From Flectobacillus sp. (GTDB lineage: Bacteria; Bacteroidota; Bacteroidia; Cytophagales; Spirosomataceae): 7,733 bases of DNA. Below are positions 1-6,013 of this stretch, one piece after another. Where the stretch lies: contig JARXAV010000127.1 of assembly GCA_029865665.1 (NCBI GenBank), forward strand, positions 1 through 7,733. The letters are read 5' to 3'. A program made the translations under genes and the position numbers. The notes under the pieces are model-generated. The model had not been told where the DNA came from. It searched no databases and saw nothing but the letters and a program-made list of their open reading frames with translations. Every line of letters starts with the position of its first letter. The stretch's first letter is position 1.

Positions 1-71
1 AATGTTTTGGTTTTCATGCTTTAGCCTATGTCTCACGACAAGGTAGTTTTATTGAGTTTACAAAAATACAA

Positions 72-101
72 CAAAAAAAGCGTAGTCAATTGACTACGCT
101 T
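72..101 (-). terminator. Intrinsic terminator after the LytTR regulator gene
   Basis: A perfect 12-bp self-complementary stem (78-101, centre between 89 and 90) has the half-site AAGCGTAGTCAA. On the minus strand it is followed directly by a run of T (A run at 73-79). It begins about 55 nt past the regulator's stop codon, the right place and direction for a Rho-independent terminator. A perfect palindrome must open a few central bases to form a loop. On the plus strand no T run follows at once, so I read it as acting on minus-strand transcripts. Confidence 0.8.
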
Positions 102-155
102 AATAGAGTATCTATTTTTTAGATTTTGTATGCTTTTTACCGATAAGTTATCTCA

Positions 156-875
156 CTAAGCGACAATTTTATCCACAATTTTATTAATATTATCACGGTA
201 AGAAATCCCCAAAGGAATTTTTGCTTTCTCCAATAAAATATGACGGGCCGATATTCCGATAATTTTACGCACTGGAACTAGGTATGATTTATGCACTCTC
301 AAAAAATTAGTCTCCGAAAACTTACTTTGCAAATCCGAAATGGATTCACTAATTACCGTACTTTTTTCATTTGTATATACTTTGGTATAGCCACCCATCG
401 CCTCAATATATACAATATCATCCACCATAAATTTCAGTAACTCTCTCCCTGATTTCAAAAAGACGACCTCTTTGAAATCAGTATTTTTTTGAATTTTAGA
501 AACCGACCTTCTAAGTTTAATTTGTTCGGAAGCTCTACTGATAGCTTTTACAAAGCGTTCAAAAGTAAACGGTTTTACTAAATAATCAACAACCCCTAAC
601 TCAAAGGCATCTAATGTCATATCGCTAGAACTAGATAGTACGATTGTTTGAGGTCTAGCTTCCAACATTTTTATTAAATCAAAGCCATTAAGGTCATTCG
701 TTTCTAAATTCAAAAACAAAATATCAATCGTATGACTGTGTAAAATAGGAAGAGCATCTAATGCCTTAGGGACAGTCTCTATAAACTCAATATGAGCGAG
801 TTGTTCTGCATAATTAGACACCATATCTTGTACAATTTTATCATCTTCTATAAGAAGACATTTGAAAGTAATCAT
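156..875 (-). CDS. LytTR-family response regulator with Asn at the phospho-acceptor site
   Basis: A 239-residue two-domain DNA-binding regulator of the LytR/AlgR type, cytoplasmic. The receiver domain spans about residues 3-120: acidic pair D11-D12, switch Ser in the run at 81-84, and the conserved Lys in V-K101-P-F. The end of the third strand reads DILFLN, so Asn56 stands where the phosphorylated Asp normally is, and the usual following MP is absent (LETND). The LytTR domain spans about 136-238 and has the family hallmarks: FLKSGRELLKF, DDIVYIEAMGGYTKVY, and the FLRVHKSYLVP motif at 191-201. Such domains bind pairs of short direct repeats; the targets here are unknown. The ATG at 873-875 is preceded only by a weak A/T-rich leader, normal for this phylum. 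No histidine kinase lies in the window, so it is an orphan here. The terminator at 72-101 closes the unit. The family is certain; loss of phosphorylation is inferred from the substitution. Confidence 0.95.
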   Translation of the reverse strand: MITFKCLLIEDDKIVQDMVSNYAEQLAHIEFIETVPKALDALPILHSHTIDILFLNLETNDLNGFDLIKMLEARPQTIVLSSSSDMTLDAFELGVVDYLVKPFTFERFVKAISRASEQIKLRRSVSKIQKNTDFKEVVFLKSGRELLKFMVDDIVYIEAMGGYTKVYTNEKSTVISESISDLQSKFSETNFLRVHKSYLVPVRKIIGISARHILLEKAKIPLGISYRDNINKIVDKIVA

Positions 876-1380
876 GGATTAGTAAAGGTTTAATAAGCAC
901 ACAAAATATATTCAGAACGGCGAAGCAAAAGGGCGGTATTATAGCAAGTGGAAACACTAAAAAGATTCATCAGTTAGGGCGGTCTGACAAAATCGTAGTT
1001 GCTCTGCCGAAATTTAACTACTTAGACTAAAATTAGATTTAACTAAACTCCTAACCTAATATAAACGATGTCATTACATTAAGCATTCAAAGTATGTGTA
1101 ACAAAGCTACAGCAAATAATGCAATTTAAAATAGGCTTTGCTATCAATAACTGAGTTTATTAACGTAGGAACGATTTCTTGTACTCAAAATCACCTACTC
1201 ATTATATTTAAACAATTGTTTATGACTAATATCCGTATTTTTATACCGATGGATTGAGTTTCATCATACTTAAATGACTTTTTATGAGTATAAATTGGAA
1301 GGACACTTTTTTTACTGTAATTTTGGATTGCTAGTGATTCGCAATTAAGCATTTCATAGCTATATTTTGGTGTGTTAGTG

Positions 1381-1416
1381 TAAAGGATTTGGAATTTTTT
1401 CAAATCCTTTATTTTT
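1381..1416 (+). terminator. Orphan terminator-like hairpin in the gene-free gap
   Basis: An 11-bp perfect stem (TAAAGGATTTG at 1381-1391 and its complement at 1401-1411) with a 9-nt loop is followed on the plus strand by TTTTT at 1412-1416. This has the form of an intrinsic terminator, although the stem is AT-rich. No gene ends just upstream on the plus strand, so it may end a small RNA or a decayed gene, or may be chance. Confidence 0.3.
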
Positions 1417-1643
1417 GTCCCTACTTCACCCAAACTTCCAATGCTACTTACGTAGTTATGCTCCACTTATCGTTTATACCACTTTCTGTAAATTTTATAT
1501 ATGAGCGAGTAGATTCTCTTCATACATTTGTGATAAATCCAATCGTTACTTATACAGTCAAAACATATCATTTATCTGTTTTCTATTCTTGTAACGTATA
1601 GTATTTAATAAAGTCACTAACATTTATCATTTACACAAAAATA

Positions 1644-1703
1644 ATGAAAGAAATAAAATTTACAATATTAACAACGACATTTCTCCTTTTATCATTTTTT
1701 TAA
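1644..1703 (+). other. 19-codon mini-ORF resembling a signal peptide
   Basis: ATG at 1644 opens a frame of 19 codons ending in TAA at 1701-1703. The product begins MKEIKF and continues as an uncharged stretch of Ile, Leu, Thr, Ser and Phe, the layout of a bacterial signal peptide (a basic start, then a hydrophobic core). It lies 51 bases before the DUF423 start. It could be the remnant of a secreted-protein gene, a tiny membrane peptide, a leader ORF, or chance in AT-rich DNA. No ribosome-binding site is clear. Confidence 0.2.
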
Positions 1704-1754
1704 CTTAACCAGTAGTTTTAAACAGAAAAACTCAATAAAAAATACAAGGTCAAT

Positions 1755-2135
1755 ATGAAGAATCGTTTTTTTTTACAGGCAGGTTGTCTTATTGCTGGAC
1801 TGTCTGTTGCATTAGGGGCATTTGGAGCTCATGCGTTCAAAAATAGCCTAGAAGCAATGGGAAGGGTAGATACCTACGAAACGGCTGCCAGGTACCAATT
1901 TTTTGGAGGAATAGCCCTCTTAATTGTGGGGATATTAAGTGCCACATATTCTCATAAGTCCATCACTTGGGCAGGCTATTTATTCTTGGTTGGCACTATT
2001 ATTTTTTCGGGTTCATTGTATCTAATTTGTGCCACTGGAGTTACCCTCTGGGGTGCAGTAGCTCCCATTGGCGGATTAAGTTTAATACTTGGATGGGCTA
2101 GTTTATGCTGGGGTATATCTACAAAAAAAGCATAA
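1755..2135 (+). CDS. DUF423 family small inner-membrane protein
   Basis: A 126-residue integral membrane protein of the DUF423 family, of which E. coli YgdD is a member of similar length. The function is not established. Four hydrophobic segments are visible at about residues 7-25, 49-64, 70-92 and 99-120. The family signature GAFGAHAFK lies at 21-29 at the end of the first segment. The second segment starts at YQFFGG (47-52), and PIGGLSLILGW (104-114) lies in the last. The start is supported by AAGG at 1746-1749, six bases before the ATG, one of the few Shine-Dalgarno-like sites in the window. Codons 4-7 contain an unbroken run of nine T (1766-1774). The Fe-S protein gene follows on the same strand after a 96-bp AT-rich gap with no obvious terminator, so co-transcription is possible but not shown. 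Confidence 0.92.
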   Translation: MKNRFFLQAGCLIAGLSVALGAFGAHAFKNSLEAMGRVDTYETAARYQFFGGIALLIVGILSATYSHKSITWAGYLFLVGTIIFSGSLYLICATGVTLWGAVAPIGGLSLILGWASLCWGISTKKA

Positions 2136-2231
2136 TTATTTCTTATTAAAGTTCTATTTATTCAAAAAAGTAGTATTTTAGTTGTATTGCTTCATTAACT
2201 AAAGTGAATAGACCCTTTTCAAGAAAATAAT

Positions 2232-3014
2232 ATGGAACTTAACGTACCTACAATGGCCGAAATGTTGGCCAATAATGAACAGCCTGAAATTTTATTTTGG
2301 GTTGGCTGTGCTGGCTCTTTTGATGACCGTTATAAAAAAGTAACCATCGCTTTTTGTAAAATTTTGCAAAAAGTTGGTATTAAGTATGCTGTACTCGGCA
2401 CGGAGGAAAGTTGCACAGGTGATCCTGCACGTAGAGCAGGGAACGAGTTTTTGTTTCAGATGCAAGCAGCCATGAATATCGAAGTATTGAATGGCTATGG
2501 AGTAAAAAAAATTGTAACGGCTTGTCCTCATTGCTTTAATACGCTTAAAAATGAGTATCCAGAATTAGGCGGTAATTACGACGTAATTCATCATTCCACT
2601 TATTTACAGGAACTTATCAATGCAGGAAAAGTAACACTAGCAGGTGGAGGAGAATTTAAAGGTCAAAAAATCACCTATCACGACTCTTGTTACTTGGGAC
2701 GTGCCAACGATGTTTATGAAGCTCCACGAAGCGTTTTGGAAGCATTAGATGCCGATTTAGTGGAAATGAAACGTTGCAAAACCAAAGGGCTTTGTTGCGG
2801 TGCTGGTGGCGGACAAATGTTTAAAGAACCAGAAACGGGTAAAAAAGACATTAACATCGAACGCATCGAAGAGGCTTTGGAAACAGGTGCATCAACGATT
2901 GCGGTAGCTTGTCCGTTTTGTATGGTGATGATGTCGGATGGGGTAAAAAATAAAAGTAAAGAAGATTCCGTAAAAGTATATGACCTTGCGGAACTTCTAT
3001 TAAGCTCGATGTAG
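2232..3014 (+). CDS. (Fe-S)-binding protein with two CCG domains (HdrB/GlcF-like)
   Basis: A 260-residue soluble protein with two cysteine-rich CCG domains. This fold carries an unusual [4Fe-4S] cluster in the HdrB subunit of heterodisulfide reductase and also occurs in GlcF- and LutA-type oxidoreductase subunits. Domain 1 has C26, C61 and C98-x-x-C101, but the CC pair reads C61-T62 (SCTGD). Domain 2 is complete: C153, C188-C189 (LCCGAGGGQMF) and C227-x-x-C230. I recall the CT form of domain 1 as usual for this Bacteroidota subfamily. The protein is expected to pass electrons with a membrane or soluble 4Fe-4S dicluster partner. No such partner is in the window; the gene upstream is DUF423. 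The 174-residue gene follows after 44 bp without a terminator. The family assignment is firm; the electron partner and substrate are unknown. Confidence 0.93.
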   Translation: MELNVPTMAEMLANNEQPEILFWVGCAGSFDDRYKKVTIAFCKILQKVGIKYAVLGTEESCTGDPARRAGNEFLFQMQAAMNIEVLNGYGVKKIVTACPHCFNTLKNEYPELGGNYDVIHHSTYLQELINAGKVTLAGGGEFKGQKITYHDSCYLGRANDVYEAPRSVLEALDADLVEMKRCKTKGLCCGAGGGQMFKEPETGKKDINIERIEEALETGASTIAVACPFCMVMMSDGVKNKSKEDSVKVYDLAELLLSSM

Positions 3015-3047
3015 TTGTATGAAGGTAGGCATATAGTCGTATCTTCG
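3015..3047 (+). promoter_or_regulatory. Possible Bacteroidota-type promoter before the 174-residue gene
   Basis: TATCTTCG at 3040-3047 matches the TAnnTTTG -7 box at all but one fixed position. A TTG at 3015-3017 lies 22 bases upstream, close to the usual -33 spacing. The predicted transcription start, near 3053-3055, is only a few bases before the ATG at 3059 but leaves a normal leader for the internal ATG at 3089. It is a weak match and may be chance. Confidence 0.25.
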
Positions 3048-3058
3048 TGTACTGATTA

Positions 3059-3583
3059 ATGTCTCATACAACCTTGAAATCAAAACGTATGTATATTCCT
3101 TTTGAAAATATGCCTGATTCAGCCCGTGTGTGGGTTTATCAAGCGTCCAGAAATTTAAGTGATTCAGAAGTACAAGCTGTTCAAGCTCAACTAGAAGAAC
3201 AAGTGAACCTTTGGGCAGCTCACGGAAGTCCGTTATCGGGTTCTGTGTTAGTAGCTTATAACCGTATGGTTGTGGTAGCGGTAGATGAAGCTCAAAATGC
3301 CGCTTCTGGTTGTTCGATCGACGCTTCTACTCGTTGGTTAAAAGATTTAAGTGCTGAAATGGGTATTGATTTCTTTAACCGTGCCATTACTTTTTGGCAA
3401 AATGATACGCTGAAAGAAGCAGAAATGCTTCAATTGAAAAATCTGGTGGCAACGGGAGAAATCACTCCAGAAACATTGATTTTCAACAACTTAGTAGCAA
3501 CTATTAGCGAGTTAAAAAGCAATTGGCAAATCCCAGCAGCAGCAAGCTGGATGAAACGCTATTTTGTACAGGTAGCGTCCTAA
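3059..3583 (+). CDS. Conserved Bacteroidota protein often mislabelled 'ABC transporter ATPase'
   Basis: A 174-residue soluble protein of unknown function. I recognise it as the short conserved Bacteroidota family commonly carrying the database name 'ABC transporter ATPase'. The sequence does not support that name: there is no Walker A P-loop, no ABC signature and no Walker B. Recognisable conserved parts are MYIPFENMPDSARVWVYQA (11-29), the ASGCSIDASTRWLK region with a single Cys (about 82-95), GIDFFNRA, and IFNNLV near residue 140. There is no signal peptide or membrane segment. The first ATG (3059) has no ribosome-binding site. The ATG at 3089 (M11) starts exactly at the MYIPFE motif and fits the putative promoter better, so the true protein may have 164 residues. 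It follows the Fe-S protein gene by 44 bp. I recall the two families being neighbours in other Bacteroidota, which hints at a shared role. Confidence 0.85.
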   Translation: MSHTTLKSKRMYIPFENMPDSARVWVYQASRNLSDSEVQAVQAQLEEQVNLWAAHGSPLSGSVLVAYNRMVVVAVDEAQNAASGCSIDASTRWLKDLSAEMGIDFFNRAITFWQNDTLKEAEMLQLKNLVATGEITPETLIFNNLVATISELKSNWQIPAAASWMKRYFVQVAS

Positions 3584-3586
3584 AAT

Positions 3587-3709
3587 AGGTATGAGGTCAT
3601 AGGTATGAGGTAGTAGTTTGTGCAGTGTCCTTGCCTACTACCTCATACCTATGACCTAAAAATACCTACGACCTAATACCTACAAATACCTCTTACCTAC
3701 AAATGACCT
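3587..3709. repeat. Mirror-image array of AGGTNNN heptamers between convergent genes
   Basis: On the plus strand four heptamers stand in tandem from 3587: AGGTATG, AGGTCAT, AGGTATG, AGGTAGT. On the minus strand nine units run from 3709 down to 3637, with NNN of 3 or stretched to 6-7 bases: AGGTCATTTGT, AGGTAAG, AGGTATTTGT, AGGTATT, AGGTCGT, AGGTATTTTT, AGGTCAT, AGGTATG, AGGTAGT. The two halves face each other across an 18-nt spacer. The minus half extends over the stop codon (3697-3699) and last few codons of the cytochrome/FG-GAP gene. This is a degenerate tandem repeat that has inverted, not a CRISPR array. It lies between two converging genes, where it may also affect transcript ends. Confidence 0.85.
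3594..3657. repeat. 23-bp perfect inverted repeat at the convergent junction
   Basis: The arms 3594-3616 and 3635-3657 are exact reverse complements over 23 bases, with an 18-nt loop at 3617-3634. RNA from either strand could fold into a very stable hairpin just after the stop codon at 3583, or about 40 nt past the stop of the opposing gene. No T run follows on the plus strand and only a short TTTT on the minus strand, so it is not a canonical Rho-independent terminator. It could still block readthrough or protect 3' ends. Confidence 0.85.
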
Positions 3710-5229
3710 ATTTTATTTTCTAGGATAATCGCTGCTGGCATTTTTTGCTTGCTTTTCCCAGTAGCATCATTTCTTCGGTTTAGCATAAAAGAACCTAAAA
3801 CAATATCTTGGTCGCCATCGGCATCCATATCCGCCACATCCATGACCATCCAACTTCCCGAAGATGCTTCTTTGAATGTACTAGGAGAAAACGTCAAATT
3901 ACCTTTGTTCTCAAAGTATAAAAAACCTTCGTTGGGCTTTTGTTTGGGGTCAATAAAAAAGGAAATAGCCGCAATATCCATATCGCCATCCATATCAAAA
4001 TCGGCCGCCATTGCTTTAGAAGCACCATACATCGGATAAAAATAGGCTTCCTTAAATTGATTATGCTGGTTATTCAAGAAAACATGAACGCCATGATAGC
4101 GTTTTAAGGAGATAGATAAATCGGCATTATCGCCATTGGTATAAAGCAAATCTTGGAATCCATCTTTGTTAAAATCAACCAGTTGAAGATAACTAGAGCC
4201 ATATACAGGCGGAAAAGACAGCAATTCTTGTTCATCAAAAACTCCTTTTCCTTTATTCATAAATAATACCACACTTTCACGAGCTTGCGTCATCAAAACA
4301 ACGATGTCGGGCAGTTTGTCTCCATTCATATCTTGGACAATGACAACTCTAGCCCCTGGCATTTCTTTGAGAATGTGTGCTGTATTTGAACCTGCTTCAT
4401 ACCACGTTAATTGTCCCAATTCATTTCCGAAATTGCAAATCAGTTTATCTTCTTTTCCATCTTGGTTCAAATCTGCGATAGCCATTTGTACAGGTCTCCT
4501 AAGCGAGTCTAAAACTAGCTGTTGTTGTTTAACTGAATTTAGCTGAACAAGTTGCCCTTTCCTTTGATCATTTGGATCCATTATTCCCATTGTTAATAGC
4601 TGTAAGGAATTATCTTTTCCGAAAACAATATCCGAAACAGGGCTTTTAATGCTAAGACTATCCACTCGTTTTTGTGAAGTATTATAGACATCAATCCGAT
4701 TATCTCGACGTAAACCAAGATAAAGTGTCTTCATTTCTGGTCTAAATTTAACCAACGTAACCAGCGGAACATTAGGACTCCAAATGGTCTTTTGGACAAA
4801 TCCTTTCAAGCCTACATGAGGGCTTTGTTTTTTAGCTTGAGAAAGCGGATTTTCAGGAGCATTTTTAAGATAATATGCTATAATTTTTTGCCAATCTTCT
4901 TGTGCTAAAACGGGTTTGTCTGGAAAGATATTAGCCATAGAAAGCGTCATCATTTCCTCATAATCCATAGATGTTAAATGTTGCATTAAATCGCCCATGC
5001 CTAGACGCAGTGCCATTTTGGGTAAAACACCGTGTTCCCATGTTTTTTTGTCTAGCAAATCAGGACTAGGAAATTGGTGACAACTTCCACAATAGGATTT
5101 CGCAAGTTCTTCGCCCGAGAGATTAGTCGGTTTTGGTGGGGTATAATTTTCACTGACCTGTTTTTTCCCACAGTGATTTAACCCTAAAATCAGAAGAACG
5201 ATTGCGATGAAAAGCGTTATTTTATTCAT
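3697..5229 (-). CDS. Lipoprotein with a c-type haem site and FG-GAP/VCBS repeats
   Basis: A 510-residue envelope protein. Residues 1-19 form a lipoprotein-like signal peptide ending at C20 (GLNHC; His before the Cys is atypical). A CxxCH haem-c motif, C47-G-S-C50-H51, sits in SYCGSCHQFPSP, and M72 or M78 may be the distal ligand. From about 140 on a beta-propeller-like region carries five Asp-rich calcium loops of FG-GAP/VCBS type: DLNQDGKED (253-261), DMNGDKLPD (300-308), DFNKDGFQD (352-360), DFDMDGDMD (410-418) and DMDADGDQD (467-475). This suggests a periplasmic or surface electron carrier joined to a binding propeller; the partner is unknown. An upstream ATG at 5277 exists, but it lies inside the psd terminator hairpin. 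The ATG at 5229 gives a clean signal peptide, so I chose it. The final residues (about IGHL) are encoded by the heptamer array. Confidence 0.88.
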   Translation of the reverse strand: MNKITLFIAIVLLILGLNHCGKKQVSENYTPPKPTNLSGEELAKSYCGSCHQFPSPDLLDKKTWEHGVLPKMALRLGMGDLMQHLTSMDYEEMMTLSMANIFPDKPVLAQEDWQKIIAYYLKNAPENPLSQAKKQSPHVGLKGFVQKTIWSPNVPLVTLVKFRPEMKTLYLGLRRDNRIDVYNTSQKRVDSLSIKSPVSDIVFGKDNSLQLLTMGIMDPNDQRKGQLVQLNSVKQQQLVLDSLRRPVQMAIADLNQDGKEDKLICNFGNELGQLTWYEAGSNTAHILKEMPGARVVIVQDMNGDKLPDIVVLMTQARESVVLFMNKGKGVFDEQELLSFPPVYGSSYLQLVDFNKDGFQDLLYTNGDNADLSISLKRYHGVHVFLNNQHNQFKEAYFYPMYGASKAMAADFDMDGDMDIAAISFFIDPKQKPNEGFLYFENKGNLTFSPSTFKEASSGSWMVMDVADMDADGDQDIVLGSFMLNRRNDATGKSKQKMPAAIILENKIGHL

Positions 5230-5256
5230 ACGTATTTTTTGGATAATAACTGAATG

Positions 5257-5284
5257 AAAAAAGCCATGTCGAAACATGGCTTTT
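5257..5284 (-). terminator. Intrinsic terminator of the psd gene
   Basis: The stem AAAAGCCATG / CATGGCTTTT (5259-5268 and 5275-5284) encloses TCGAAA, whose outer T and A can also pair to leave a CGAA tetraloop. On the minus strand it is followed by a run of six T (A run at 5257-5262). It begins about 25 nt past the psd stop at 5310. The plus strand has TTTT after the stem as well, so it may work weakly in both directions, but no plus-strand gene needs it. Confidence 0.88.
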
Positions 5285-5309
5285 AACTTTATACGATTAT
5301 TGAGGGGTG

Positions 5310-5969
5310 TTACGCTAATTCTGCGATAACAGTTTCACCACCTACGGGTTTATCTTCTAAGTTCACTAAAATTTTAGCATCTAAAGGCAAGAAAATATCT
5401 ACACGAGAACCAAATTTGATGAAACCAAATTGTTCACCTTGTTCTACTTGCTGTCCTTCTTTGATATACCAACAAATACGACGAGCTAATGCTCCTGCAA
5501 TTTGACGGAACATTACTTCTTGTCCATTTTTGTGTCTTACCACAGTTGTTGTACGTTCGTTTTCAGTACTTGCTTTTGGATGCCAAGCTACCAAAAACTT
5601 ACCAGGGTGGTATTTGAAGAATGAAACAATACCAGATAATGGATTAAAATTTACGTGTACATTAATTGGCGACATAAAAATTGACACCTGACGACGTGGC
5701 CCGTGGAAATATTCGGTTTCAACAACCTCCTCAATTACAACCACTTTACCATCTGCTGGAGCAATGATATGCTTTGGATTTTTAACCGTAGTACGTTTAG
5801 GAACACGGAAAAACTGCAAAATAATGAATGCAAAAAGCACACTTAATACCACGAAAATCTTACGAAGTATCTCATTATCAGGAAAGAAGTAGGCGATTGC
5901 TCCATTTACAATCGCAAGAAAAATAGCTGTTACAATGATAGTGGCTGTACCTTCTTTATGGAGAGTCAT
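5310..5969 (-). CDS. psd: Phosphatidylserine decarboxylase, short pyruvoyl type
   Basis: This enzyme makes phosphatidylethanolamine from phosphatidylserine by removing CO2, at the inner membrane. At 219 residues it belongs to the short form found in many Bacteroidota (annotated as phosphatidylserine decarboxylase family, related to archaetidylserine decarboxylase). Two membrane segments lie at about 9-29 and 36-54. The catalytic region starts at APADG with D73. SPINVHVN holds H105, which aligns with the conserved His of the DYHRVH motif in E. coli Psd. The self-cleavage site is F-G187-S188: chain cleavage before S188 would give the pyruvoyl group and a small alpha chain of 32 residues. The pssA gene, often nearby in other genomes, is not in this window. 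A TAnnTTTG box at 6006-6013 and the terminator at 5257-5284 suggest a single-gene transcription unit. No Shine-Dalgarno sequence precedes the ATG. Confidence 0.95.
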   Translation of the reverse strand: MTLHKEGTATIIVTAIFLAIVNGAIAYFFPDNEILRKIFVVLSVLFAFIILQFFRVPKRTTVKNPKHIIAPADGKVVVIEEVVETEYFHGPRRQVSIFMSPINVHVNFNPLSGIVSFFKYHPGKFLVAWHPKASTENERTTTVVRHKNGQEVMFRQIAGALARRICWYIKEGQQVEQGEQFGFIKFGSRVDIFLPLDAKILVNLEDKPVGGETVIAELA

Positions 5970-6005
5970 ATTGTTTTGGGAAAGTTTTTCAAATGAGTAT
6001 ATTCA

Positions 6006-6013
6006 CAAAGCTA
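6006..6013 (-). promoter_or_regulatory. psd: Putative psd promoter -7 box (TAGCTTTG)
   Basis: Read on the minus strand, TAGCTTTG is an exact match to the Bacteroidota -7 consensus TAnnTTTG. It lies 36 bases before the psd start codon, leaving a leader of about 30 nt. No TTG stands at the -33 position. A run of nine A (T run at 6017-6025) begins three bases upstream of the box, within the spacer between the two promoter elements. Confidence 0.5.

Larger units (their letters stand above)
876..1754. other. AT-rich gap without a convincing gene
   Basis: About 880 bases separate the divergent regulator gene and the DUF423 gene. The two longest open frames, minus 1191-1466 (GTG start) and plus 1389-1601 (TTG start), overlap each other and have low-complexity residue content. 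In the minus frame my hand count of G+C is about 30, 29 and 30 percent at codon positions 1, 2 and 3, a flat profile unlike coding DNA. The gap must hold the promoters of both flanking genes. A TAnnTTTG-like octamer (TAGCTTTG, minus strand, 1102-1109) exists, but it would leave a leader of over 200 nt before the regulator and has no matching upstream TTG. A hairpin at 1381-1411 and a mini-ORF at 1644-1703 are listed separately. No tRNA, rRNA or insertion-sequence end was recognised. Confidence 0.6.

Noticed and set aside
102..122. Second small hairpin (AATAGA...TCTATT) followed by T on the plus strand
   Set aside because: Only six AT-rich base pairs with a 3-nt loop; too weak to call a terminator.
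938..943. TATAAT on the minus strand upstream of the LytTR gene
   Set aside because: The E. coli-type -10 box is not the element used by the main Bacteroidota sigma factor, and no matching -35 box is evident.
1191..1466. 91-codon minus-strand open frame in the gap
   Set aside because: It starts with GTG without a ribosome-binding site, contains the hairpin at 1381-1411, is rich in Lys, Tyr, Asn and Ser, and has a flat G+C profile over the three codon positions. It resembles nothing I know.
1389..1601. 70-codon plus-strand open frame in the gap
   Set aside because: It starts with TTG, overlaps the other frame, begins inside a hairpin and has low-complexity residues.
3587..3709. CRISPR array reading of the AGGT repeats
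   Set aside because: The units are 7-11 bases with no unique spacers, they lie in both orientations, and no cas gene is near.
3749..4546. Plus-strand open frames opposite the FG-GAP gene
   Set aside because: They are antisense shadows of a gene with clear calcium-loop repeats and an export signal.
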